A stretch of 26,836 bases of DNA, taken from the IMG/VR virus record IMGVR_UViG_3300042350_003369, positions 1-26,836 of that record; one strand, 5' to 3'. Below, piece by piece: positions 7,693 through 15,275 of the stretch. The position numbers were made by a program, and so were the translations under genes. The notes below the pieces were generated by a model. That model had not been told where the DNA came from and ran no database searches. It worked only from the letters and a program-made list of their open reading frames with translations. Every line of letters begins with the position of its first letter. The first letter of the stretch is position 1. Source of the stretch: a virus.

Positions 7693-10220
7693 TGTTGTAT
7701 TCATTTCCATCACAGAATATACCTGAAGCAAATAAAGATTCCTCATGGATGAAACAATGCATTGACGCTATAATTACATTAGGTACGGTTAATGAATATG
7801 AGCGATATCAGGATTTGTTTTGCTATAACATATATAATGGGGTATGGCCTAAAGAAATGTTTGATTATTTAAGAAAAGTGGAAGATTATGAATTTCCGGC
7901 ATATATTAGACACATACCACTACAAAGGCCTCGTATTGATTTACTTATAGGGCAAGAAATTCGCAGACCACTAAAAAACTTTAGAACATATACCACAAAC
8001 AGAGACAATATTAAATTAAAAGAAGACATGCAATTGGAAATGATTATGCAGACAGCTTATGGTGTTGTAGCTGCTAATCAAATGCAGGTAAGTGCTATGC
8101 AACAACAAATTGATGCGGCAAGACAACAGTTGCAACAACAGCAAAGTCAATTAGATCCAGCCACGCAATCGTCTTTAAATGCGCAAATTGTAAATGCTAT
8201 GATGCAGTTGCAATTACAAAGCATGTCCACTCAGCAATTAGCTAATAAAATAAATGAAGAGTTAAAAGCAAAAGAGTTAAATAATAGGCGCAATTTTAAG
8301 ATGAATATTGAAATTAAATCTCAAAAACTATTAAATAATTTAATTGAAGCGTCAGATGCGCATTCTAAATTTGCAGAAGGATTTGCAGATAGTTGGATCA
8401 CCGGTAAAGAGCGATATTTTGTTTATGCTAAAGATTTAAATGTACCTATATCATTAGATAAAATAAATCCCATACGTTCCGCGCATTCTCCTGAAGAAAA
8501 TGCTCGATATATTCATCAATGTCAATGGTTTACGTGGAATGTAGATATGACAATATCACAAATCATAGATCGGTTTGGTCCGTATTGGAGCGCAGAAGAA
8601 TTAAAAGCATTACACGAATCCAGTTCATCATTATTTGATGCGTCAATTAATAACACTTATCAATTTAGTGGATTAAGACAAGAGCAACAGTTTGATATGA
8701 ATGATTATGGGTATAGAACTTTATATAGCGATTTATCCAGAAGCAACTATCAAAGAACAGTGCATTTTACATTATGGCGTTCTCAGCGCAGGATAAATAT
8801 TAAACGATCGGTTAAAAAAGACGATCCGACAGTAACATTCACGCATATTATAGATGATGAAGAAGCAGCAAAAACAGATAAATCATTAATTCAGCATAAA
8901 TATGTAGAAGATATTTATTTTGGTGTGCGTATAGCCGGTAATATATATCGTTGCGGAAAATTACCTTACGTGTATCGTAGTGTTGACAATCCGGGACAAG
9001 CAATACTTCCGGTTTTTGGACATGCTTACAATTCAATAATTAGAAGACCATACTCTGTAGTTTGGGCGACTAAAGATTTGCAAATATTGTACAATCTTGT
9101 CCATTATCACGAAGAACTAATGTTAGCTACAGCCGGACGTAGAGGAATGATTATGGATAAAGCGCAAATCCCAACTGATATGTCTATGGATGAATGGGAG
9201 TATCAAAAGAAAGTAAAGGGCAATATGTACATAAACTCTGCTCAATATTATAATGGCATGAAACCATTATTTAATCAGTTTCAGCAATATGATGAATCAT
9301 TAAGTCCAAGTATACAGTATTTACATGTAGTTAAAACAAAAATTGAGGAGATGTTAGGTAATGCTATAGGTGTACCTAGACAACGATTGGGTGCATTGAA
9401 TCCTGAAGATCCAGTTGGCACATCTAAAATGTCTAATGTGCAATCTTCTTTAGTAACCGATTACAAGTTTTATGAGCACGATATTATTAAAAAACAAGTG
9501 CTTACGCACATGATAAACTTAGCATGGCGTACATATAAAAAAGGATATTACGGTATGTCTATATTAGGCGCAGAAGGTCAGGATCTATTAAGTTTAAAAC
9601 CAGAAGAAATGAGTTTATCTGATTTTGATGTTTTTCTTACAGATAGTATTCATGAAGCTAATAAGTTTGAAGAATTAAAACAAATGGCTGCTGTTGGATT
9701 AAAAACAGGAAATCTTAATTTTAGAGATGTAGTTAAATCTTATCGTTATGATACAATACCAGAACTAGAATCTGCATTAGATCATATGTCTAAACTTAAC
9801 GAAGAAGCGGCCCAGGCAAATGAAGAGCGAAAGCTTCAAATACAGCAACAAATAGAACAAAAGAGAGAACAAATGCAGCAAATACTTCAGGAGCAGAATA
9901 GAAAAATACAAGAATTAGGATTGCAATTACAAGACAAGAATATACAAGTGACACAACAGCATTATCAGCAACAAGACGAGATAGCGCGTATGCGATTAGA
10001 ATTAGACAGGCAAATACAAACAGGTAATTTAGCGGTATCTAAACAAGATGTTGATACAGAGCGTATTATGGAAGCCGCATATTTAGAAGAAGAAAAACGT
10101 CAAGCAGATATGGAATTTGCTATATCGCAAGCAGAATTAGCAATGAACAAAGACACTGATGAAAAGAAAATAAAGGTTGATTTAAAAAAGAAATCAAACA
10201 CGCAACAAATAGGAAACTAA
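7692..10220 (+). CDS. Portal protein, crAss-like, 842 aa
   Basis: This is the dodecameric vertex protein through which DNA enters and leaves the head, and on which the terminase docks. Recognition rests on position right after terL, on length, and on the N-terminal motif RPRIDLLIGQEIRRP (79-93), which I associate with crAss-like portals. Conserved-looking core features follow (KERYFVYAKDLN near 240; the GVPRQRLGALNPEDPVGTSK region near 555-575). Two glutamine-rich coiled-coil regions stand out. One lies inside the N-terminal domain (about 130-190) with runs such as QQLQQQQSQ. The other is the C-terminal tail (about 700-830), very rich in Gln and Glu, ending with a basic KKIKVDLKKK stretch. 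The tail may form the barrel in the head interior. The start overlaps the terL stop by one base. Confidence 0.88.
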   Translation: MLYSFPSQNIPEANKDSSWMKQCIDAIITLGTVNEYERYQDLFCYNIYNGVWPKEMFDYLRKVEDYEFPAYIRHIPLQRPRIDLLIGQEIRRPLKNFRTYTTNRDNIKLKEDMQLEMIMQTAYGVVAANQMQVSAMQQQIDAARQQLQQQQSQLDPATQSSLNAQIVNAMMQLQLQSMSTQQLANKINEELKAKELNNRRNFKMNIEIKSQKLLNNLIEASDAHSKFAEGFADSWITGKERYFVYAKDLNVPISLDKINPIRSAHSPEENARYIHQCQWFTWNVDMTISQIIDRFGPYWSAEELKALHESSSSLFDASINNTYQFSGLRQEQQFDMNDYGYRTLYSDLSRSNYQRTVHFTLWRSQRRINIKRSVKKDDPTVTFTHIIDDEEAAKTDKSLIQHKYVEDIYFGVRIAGNIYRCGKLPYVYRSVDNPGQAILPVFGHAYNSIIRRPYSVVWATKDLQILYNLVHYHEELMLATAGRRGMIMDKAQIPTDMSMDEWEYQKKVKGNMYINSAQYYNGMKPLFNQFQQYDESLSPSIQYLHVVKTKIEEMLGNAIGVPRQRLGALNPEDPVGTSKMSNVQSSLVTDYKFYEHDIIKKQVLTHMINLAWRTYKKGYYGMSILGAEGQDLLSLKPEEMSLSDFDVFLTDSIHEANKFEELKQMAAVGLKTGNLNFRDVVKSYRYDTIPELESALDHMSKLNEEAAQANEERKLQIQQQIEQKREQMQQILQEQNRKIQELGLQLQDKNIQVTQQHYQQQDEIARMRLELDRQIQTGNLAVSKQDVDTERIMEAAYLEEEKRQADMEFAISQAELAMNKDTDEKKIKVDLKKKSNTQQIGN

Positions 10221-10221
10221 T

Positions 10222-12537
10222 ATGAAATCGTTATATATATCCAAATCTAAATCAGCAGGCAAATCTAAATATATGGCGGTTCCTGATCCGACAAAACCGT
10301 ATCATCCAACTCTAAATCCTGATGGATATGGCGGACCAATAATTGTAAATCCTAATGATCCTGCTGGAAGACAAAGATATCAATCTTATCAGGATAGTCT
10401 AATTACATATAACAACGCTCAGCTATATAATAGAGATTTACGTAATTTAATAGATCAGAATCTTACAGATGGTGCTTCGCGTACTCATGATCCATTATAC
10501 TCGACGGGTATGTTTTCAAGTTATGGCTATTCATCAAAAAATGATGCAGAAAAAGCTAAAAATAGATTTAATAATGAGCAAACTAGATTAGCGTCTCAAT
10601 ATCAATTAAATAATAATTTAAATCCTTATAATCATACAGTTGATTTTGTTAATGATTCGTATTTATATTATCATCATCCTCCAGGTTCTTCCAACAATTG
10701 GTATTCAAATGCTGTTGGGTTAAATCCTCAACTGGCAGCTTTCCCAAAACCCCAAGAAGTAATATACGACACAACTACCCCACCTGACCCACCTGACCCA
10801 CCTAACCCACCTGACCCACCTAGAAAAAAAATAAATATATCTTCAGTACCGGTAAAAGACGCCACAACATACTCACCGCCTCCACTACCCCCGCCTAAAC
10901 CTAGACCAATTCCAAGTCCTACTAATCCCAACAAAAATTTATATATTCAATTTCGAGATCCTAAACAATCTACACGCACCAGTCAAGAGTTCATTCATTT
11001 TGGTGATTGGGACACATATAAAGAATTTAATGATGCATTGCAAAATGCAGGCAGAATGTTTAGTGCATCTAGTATGAATATGGCTAAAACAAAAGCTTCA
11101 GCATCGTATGGCGGAACGACTAAAGAGGAAGCTATGGAAATTTATAAAAAATACACTGAACCTAAATCAACCTATCGAACTGGAGGATTATTTAAGAAAA
11201 AGGTGGGTGATAGAAATGATTATTCAAATGGGGGAGTATCACCATTAGTATATAAGCATTCTCCTGGAAAGATGGGTTCGTATGAAATGCAATCTACTAT
11301 ATCCCCGTACAAAACAAAAAAACAAATAAAAAAATATACGGAAAAACCTACAGATCCCTTACAAATAGATTTTTTAAGTAATTATGCAGGAGCATTAGGA
11401 TATAAGTATTCTAAAGATTTTGAATTTCCACAATCGGTTCCTTATGAAGGAAATAAACATTGGAATATAGATAGGTTTATTATTAATGCTCATCAACCTA
11501 GTGAGTTTTTTGGACAGAGTACCCCTTCTACATCATTGAAAGATACAAAAAAAGATGTTTTATATGATATGTATAAATACAATCTTTATCAGGGGCATAA
11601 AAAAGATGATGCATTTAAACAAGCTAAACGTTTTATTAGAAATGAATATACACCTCGAATGAAAGGTGCGTATGCAAAAAACGTCTTAAATAGTAAAAAA
11701 GACATAAATTTGCTAACAACAAGTGTAGATACATTTGCAGATACAAATCCTTTTGCAAGAGTTTATGAAAATAAAGATTTAGATTATTATAAAGGGGCTG
11801 AAAAATATAAAGACCCAAAACTTCGTAGAATTTCTATGGACTACCTTACTGATTTTAGAAAAATGGATAGAAAAGATGCAAAAAATATGATAGGGGGGTG
11901 GATTAATGAAAGAGATCATATAAAAAGTCAATATGAATCTATCCATCAAGCTCAAGATGGTGGAGCATTAGGAGCAGAAGCATTACAACAAAACAAACAA
12001 GAGTATGGCAAAGGAGGATTATTTAAGAAAAAAAACAATAATAGCATCACGCCTAATCCTTTATATAAGTCTAATAAAGATTATGTTTACAACGCTTGGA
12101 GAAAATCTCTACCAGAAAATTTAAGAAATGAATCTGAAGGTTATAATTTAAGAGGAGCTTGGGAAGGAGGGTTAGAGCCTGAATATGTTACTGATGATAT
12201 GGCTTTCCATTTATCTAGTAGAAACCCTAATACAGGAGAAATTTTAAAATCACCTGGACATGATACTTATAACATGGCCATTGAAGGTGATATTAGAATG
12301 GGTTATACTCCAAGAGTAGATTTAAGAACTGGTAAAATATATACAACTAATTCTAATGATCCTGTATTAGAGGGTCCTTTTAAAAATGTTTTTGCTAAAG
12401 GTGGAAAAATGATTAAACGTGCAGATGGCTCATATTCTCAAAGGGGTTTATGGGATAACATTAGAGCAAATAAAGGTTCAGGTAAAAAACCTACAAAACA
12501 AATGTTAGAACAAGAACGTAAAATTAAAAATAAATAA
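10222..12537 (+). CDS. Large unknown virion-type protein with Pro-rich linker, GGLFKKK tags and RGLWDNIR tail, 771 aa
   Basis: Not a family I can name; probably a virion or cargo protein because it lies between portal and capsid genes. The N-terminal 180 residues are rich in Tyr, Asn and Pro. A proline-rich linker follows (187-236), beginning with PPDPPDPPNPPDPP encoded by a 9-base repeat. GGLFKKK appears at 321-327 and again at 598-604, splitting the protein into blocks. The block between them is basic and helical. The block after the second tag contains YNLRGAWEGGLEPEY, DDMAFHLSSRNPNTGE and SPGHDTYNM, and recalls a domain seen in many phage proteins with a YDLRGA...HF...KPxHxTF pattern. A third tag KGGKM (726-730) precedes the C-terminal tail SQRGLWDNIRANKGSGKKPT (739-758), a basic ending I remember from gut-phage virion proteins. 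No catalytic residues could be assigned. Confidence 0.65.
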   Translation: MKSLYISKSKSAGKSKYMAVPDPTKPYHPTLNPDGYGGPIIVNPNDPAGRQRYQSYQDSLITYNNAQLYNRDLRNLIDQNLTDGASRTHDPLYSTGMFSSYGYSSKNDAEKAKNRFNNEQTRLASQYQLNNNLNPYNHTVDFVNDSYLYYHHPPGSSNNWYSNAVGLNPQLAAFPKPQEVIYDTTTPPDPPDPPNPPDPPRKKINISSVPVKDATTYSPPPLPPPKPRPIPSPTNPNKNLYIQFRDPKQSTRTSQEFIHFGDWDTYKEFNDALQNAGRMFSASSMNMAKTKASASYGGTTKEEAMEIYKKYTEPKSTYRTGGLFKKKVGDRNDYSNGGVSPLVYKHSPGKMGSYEMQSTISPYKTKKQIKKYTEKPTDPLQIDFLSNYAGALGYKYSKDFEFPQSVPYEGNKHWNIDRFIINAHQPSEFFGQSTPSTSLKDTKKDVLYDMYKYNLYQGHKKDDAFKQAKRFIRNEYTPRMKGAYAKNVLNSKKDINLLTTSVDTFADTNPFARVYENKDLDYYKGAEKYKDPKLRRISMDYLTDFRKMDRKDAKNMIGGWINERDHIKSQYESIHQAQDGGALGAEALQQNKQEYGKGGLFKKKNNNSITPNPLYKSNKDYVYNAWRKSLPENLRNESEGYNLRGAWEGGLEPEYVTDDMAFHLSSRNPNTGEILKSPGHDTYNMAIEGDIRMGYTPRVDLRTGKIYTTNSNDPVLEGPFKNVFAKGGKMIKRADGSYSQRGLWDNIRANKGSGKKPTKQMLEQERKIKNK
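10780..10821 (+). repeat. 9-base tandem repeat coding Pro-Pro-Asp/Asn
   Basis: CCACCTGAC is repeated about 4.7 times in frame (third copy CCACCTAAC), coding PPDPPDPPNPPDPP. Because the unit is a multiple of three, copy-number changes would only lengthen or shorten the linker. Confidence 0.9.
11182..11201 (+). repeat. 20-base direct repeat, copy 1 (codes GGLFKKK)
   Basis: GGAGGATTATTTAAGAAAAA occurs here and, base for base, at 12013-12032 within the same gene. Identity at all 20 bases, including wobble positions, suggests recent duplication or strong constraint. Confidence 0.9.
12013..12032 (+). repeat. 20-base direct repeat, copy 2 (codes GGLFKKK)
   Basis: Second identical copy of the repeat at 11182-11201, 831 bases downstream in the same frame. 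The flanking bases differ on both sides, so the shared block is sharply bounded. Confidence 0.9.
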
Positions 12538-12539
12538 TC

Positions 12540-14147
12540 ATGAAACTGACGTATAAAAAAGGCGGCACAATGGGTGGTTGCTATAAATGTGGCGGTAAAA
12601 TGCATGCAGCAAAAGGAATGAAAATGGGCGCATGTTATAAATGTGGCGGGAAAATGTATGGCCAGAATGGTATGGTCATGGGTGGCGATCCTCCAGTTAC
12701 AGGTGCGCCAAGTTCTATTCCACAAGGTAAAATTCCTGCACCACCTAATCTATATGGAAATTATACAGCAGTTAATGATAATACAACAAATAAAATACAA
12801 GTAATACCAACTAATAATGAATTAGCATACAATAATTCTATGGCCGATAGACCGGTGATTACTGCGACAAAGCCTAAATCTCAGCCTAAATCTTCATCCA
12901 AAGAGCAAGAATTGGTAATGCAAAAAATTCTTCAAGAAGAGCAAGATAAAATGACTGGACCTTTATTTAGAAAACCTCCGGCGTCAGGTGCAGTTAATAG
13001 TTTAGGTGTCATAGGAGAAAACTGGTTAGCGGAAAATCCTGACGTTGCATTAGCTCTTGCTTTAAGAAGCCCACAAGCATTGGGTTTTTCTTTGGCTACA
13101 CAAGGTGTAAAGCAACTACTTAAAACTGCGGCATTAAACGCACTAAAATTTGGTAAAAATGTTGGAAAAACTTATCTTACTAATCCTTATGTTTATGGCG
13201 CATCGTTAGCAACAACAATGCTACCTAATACAACAAAAGCTGTTGATGGATTTAATAGAAATATAAATCCTAGTACTAAAGATAAACTTAATGTACCATA
13301 TGACACATCAAGATCAAATATTATGACATCATTGGGATATTTATCTGGATTTGGAAGGCTTTTTCCTAATAGATTAATAAGAAACCTATCTAATATTACC
13401 AGTGGCGCTGTTCAAGGTAGTGGCGCTTATGATATATATCAAGGCAATTATGGACAAGGATTTGCTCAACTACTTGCTCCGGGTATTGGTTCTATTGGTG
13501 GTAAAGCTTTAATTTCAGGCATGAGCAAAATACCTAAAGGCAAACCTAATACTTTTTGGAATAAAATTACAACTGGCACTCAAAAAATGGCAGGTTTCTC
13601 TGGAGATAAATCAATAGGCTATAATAAATCTACAGGTAGTTTTACGTCTATGGATAAAAATAAGTATGGTTTTAACCGTAAAAATAGAATTGTATCGCCA
13701 ATGGAGTCGTTTAGAGGTTTTAATCTTAAAAATGTTTTTCCATCAACATATTTATTTAATCCAAAATCATGGAAATCAACTAATTTAAAAACAGATTTAA
13801 ATAAAGTTATTAATGAAAGACGCCAAGTAAAAAATTTAAATCTTGATTTAAAAGAATTTGGTGCAAATACACAAAAAAAGTTAGAGATTATAAAAGACTT
13901 CAAATCAAAATCAGATAAATTTTTAGGTAAGGTTAATAGAGAATATAAAGGTGCATATACATACACTCCTCCTTCTATGTCGTTTAATAATAAGCTTATG
14001 TATAATATGAGAACAAAACCAATATCAACAACGGCTAAGGGATTGGGTTTGTTAGGTGCTAGTGCATTAGCTGGTGATTATATGTTTAATGACAGTAAAT
14101 TATTGAATAAGACAAGAAGTTCTGTAAAAGGTCTTTTTAATAAATAA
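12540..14147 (+). CDS. Unknown virion-type protein with duplicated CYKCGGKM zinc-ribbon-like N-terminus, 535 aa
   Basis: I do not recognise the family. The N-terminus is striking: KKGG (6-9), then CYKCGGKM at 14-21 and again at 32-39. This gives two CxxC pairs 18 residues apart (Cys14/17 and Cys32/35), a layout able to hold a zinc ion. The stretch is Met-, Gly- and Lys-rich and ends at MVMGG near 50. A polar, Pro-rich linker (50-125) leads to a region with small hydrophobic and amphipathic helices: WLAENPDVALALALRS, the YVYGASLATTMLP segment, and a Gly/Ala/Ser-rich stretch with LLAPGIGSIGGKALISG around 310-330. The rest is basic and helical, with a final GLGLLGASALAGDY segment. Amphipathic, Gly-rich stretches of this sort suit an ejected, membrane-interacting protein. 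It starts 2 bases after the previous stop, so the two are one unit. Confidence 0.65.
   Translation: MKLTYKKGGTMGGCYKCGGKMHAAKGMKMGACYKCGGKMYGQNGMVMGGDPPVTGAPSSIPQGKIPAPPNLYGNYTAVNDNTTNKIQVIPTNNELAYNNSMADRPVITATKPKSQPKSSSKEQELVMQKILQEEQDKMTGPLFRKPPASGAVNSLGVIGENWLAENPDVALALALRSPQALGFSLATQGVKQLLKTAALNALKFGKNVGKTYLTNPYVYGASLATTMLPNTTKAVDGFNRNINPSTKDKLNVPYDTSRSNIMTSLGYLSGFGRLFPNRLIRNLSNITSGAVQGSGAYDIYQGNYGQGFAQLLAPGIGSIGGKALISGMSKIPKGKPNTFWNKITTGTQKMAGFSGDKSIGYNKSTGSFTSMDKNKYGFNRKNRIVSPMESFRGFNLKNVFPSTYLFNPKSWKSTNLKTDLNKVINERRQVKNLNLDLKEFGANTQKKLEIIKDFKSKSDKFLGKVNREYKGAYTYTPPSMSFNNKLMYNMRTKPISTTAKGLGLLGASALAGDYMFNDSKLLNKTRSSVKGLFNK
12579..12656 (+). repeat. Imperfect tandem repeat coding CYKCGGKM twice
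   Basis: Two 24-base blocks coding CYKCGGKM start 54 bases apart (12579 and 12633). They differ at a few silent third positions (TGC/TGT, GGT/GGG), so the protein motif is kept while the DNA has drifted, which points to selection on the peptide. Confidence 0.85.
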
Positions 14148-14154
14148 AATATTA

Positions 14155-14162
14155 TAAATTTG
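14155..14162 (+). promoter_or_regulatory. Candidate Bacteroidetes -7 box before scaffold and capsid genes
   Basis: TAAATTTG fits TAnnTTTG and lies in the 31-base gap before the ATG at 14179. Transcription would start around 14167. No TTTG is seen 19-21 bases upstream, so the promoter is incomplete. Its position, opening the capsid module, is the main support. Confidence 0.4.
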
Positions 14163-14178
14163 CTTAAAATAGATAATT

Positions 14179-15246
14179 ATGTCAGAAACAGTTCAACCAC
14201 AACCAGAACAGCAGGCAAGTGCATTTTTAACAAAGGAAGACCTTAATGATCCATCATTTCTAGATGATGATTATATAGATATTCCTACAATACCAATAAA
14301 CAGGCAAGAATCTACACAACAAACGCAACAACAGCCTATAAATCAAGCAACTACACAAGTTAATCAAAATGTTCAATCTAGTGGCGGGGAAGATGATTTT
14401 TATATGCGACCATTTAGAGAGTTTGCAAAAATGAATAATCTAGAGTTAGATGATGAAGTGGCAAAAAACATAAATAAAGACAATTGGGTTAATCAATTTG
14501 TAGAGTCTGTAGCTGAGATGTATCAAACTGATCCGGCTGATGTGTTACAGCAATACGTGCATCCATCATTTTTACAAGCACAAAATATGCTATCAAAAGG
14601 CAAATCGTGGGATGAAGTAAAACAATTTGTCGATCAAGATATGGGTTTTAGAAATAATAAAGAAAATGTTGTAGCATGGGCCTTAAAAAACCAATATGGA
14701 TATGATGATAATAAAATTGCATCTACAATAGATGCATATAAACAAAAGGAATTATTAGATATAGAATATGAAAAATCTGCAAAGATTTATGATATAGCGG
14801 TAAAGATGAATATGGAAAGAGAACAACAGATTCAACAGCAGGAATACGAAAAACAACAGGAAGAATACGTAAGTAATTTACGACAATCTATAAATAGTGG
14901 AGTATCTTATTTTAATAGTTTAAACGAAATCGCAGGTGTGCCTATAGGCAAAGCCGATAAAGACACATTTGAAAAAGATTTTGTTCATGCTATAATGCCA
15001 GATCCACAAACCGGAATGTCACCACTAATGAATGAATTGCAAAGCGATGAAACGTTAGTTAAAGTGTTTTGGTTTTTAAGAAATGGGGATAATTCATTTA
15101 AACGGACAATTAATCAAGCTAAAGAAAGCGCCAAACAAAGCGCAACAGACAAGCTGTTTAATGCACCGGCGATTGATACCGGAGGTGGTACATCGAGTGT
15201 TAAAGATTACAGGCAAGAGACATTAGATGCATTTTTAGATGACTAA
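14179..15246 (+). CDS. Putative scaffolding protein, 355 aa
   Basis: This is likely the internal scaffold that guides capsid assembly. Evidence is positional and compositional: it lies directly upstream of the major capsid gene, is acidic, and has a long disordered, Gln/Thr-rich N-terminus (about 1-70, with QESTQQTQQQPINQ). A mostly helical middle follows (FREFAKMNNLELDDEV, DPADVLQQYVHPS), then a Gln-rich coiled coil (about 213-237, REQQIQQQEYEKQQEE). The C-terminus holds a helical, net-basic patch (NGDNSFKRTINQAKESAKQ) and ends in an acidic LDAFLDD; scaffolds commonly use a C-terminal helical segment to touch the capsid protein. It shows no protease catalytic signature that I can see. A gap of 29 A-rich bases separates it from the capsid gene. 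Confidence 0.6.
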   Translation: MSETVQPQPEQQASAFLTKEDLNDPSFLDDDYIDIPTIPINRQESTQQTQQQPINQATTQVNQNVQSSGGEDDFYMRPFREFAKMNNLELDDEVAKNINKDNWVNQFVESVAEMYQTDPADVLQQYVHPSFLQAQNMLSKGKSWDEVKQFVDQDMGFRNNKENVVAWALKNQYGYDDNKIASTIDAYKQKELLDIEYEKSAKIYDIAVKMNMEREQQIQQQEYEKQQEEYVSNLRQSINSGVSYFNSLNEIAGVPIGKADKDTFEKDFVHAIMPDPQTGMSPLMNELQSDETLVKVFWFLRNGDNSFKRTINQAKESAKQSATDKLFNAPAIDTGGGTSSVKDYRQETLDAFLDD

Positions 15247-15275
15247 ATCTTTAATTTAAAAAACAAACAACAAAC

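Noticed and set aside
10780-10821. Short tandem repeat as CRISPR or origin iterons
   Set aside because: The units are 9 bases without spacers, in frame, and code a regular proline linker.
12438-12725. Minus-strand 95-codon ORF rich in His and Cys
   Set aside because: Antisense of the CYKCGGKM repeats; the His/Thr content comes from reading the repeat backwards, and it crosses a gene boundary.
13619-13966. Minus-strand 115-codon ORF
   Set aside because: Opposite the 535-residue gene, with no start context and no neighbours on that strand.
14179-15246. Capsid maturation protease
   Set aside because: No Ser-His or similar catalytic pattern is seen; acidic, Gln-rich coiled coil fits a scaffold better.
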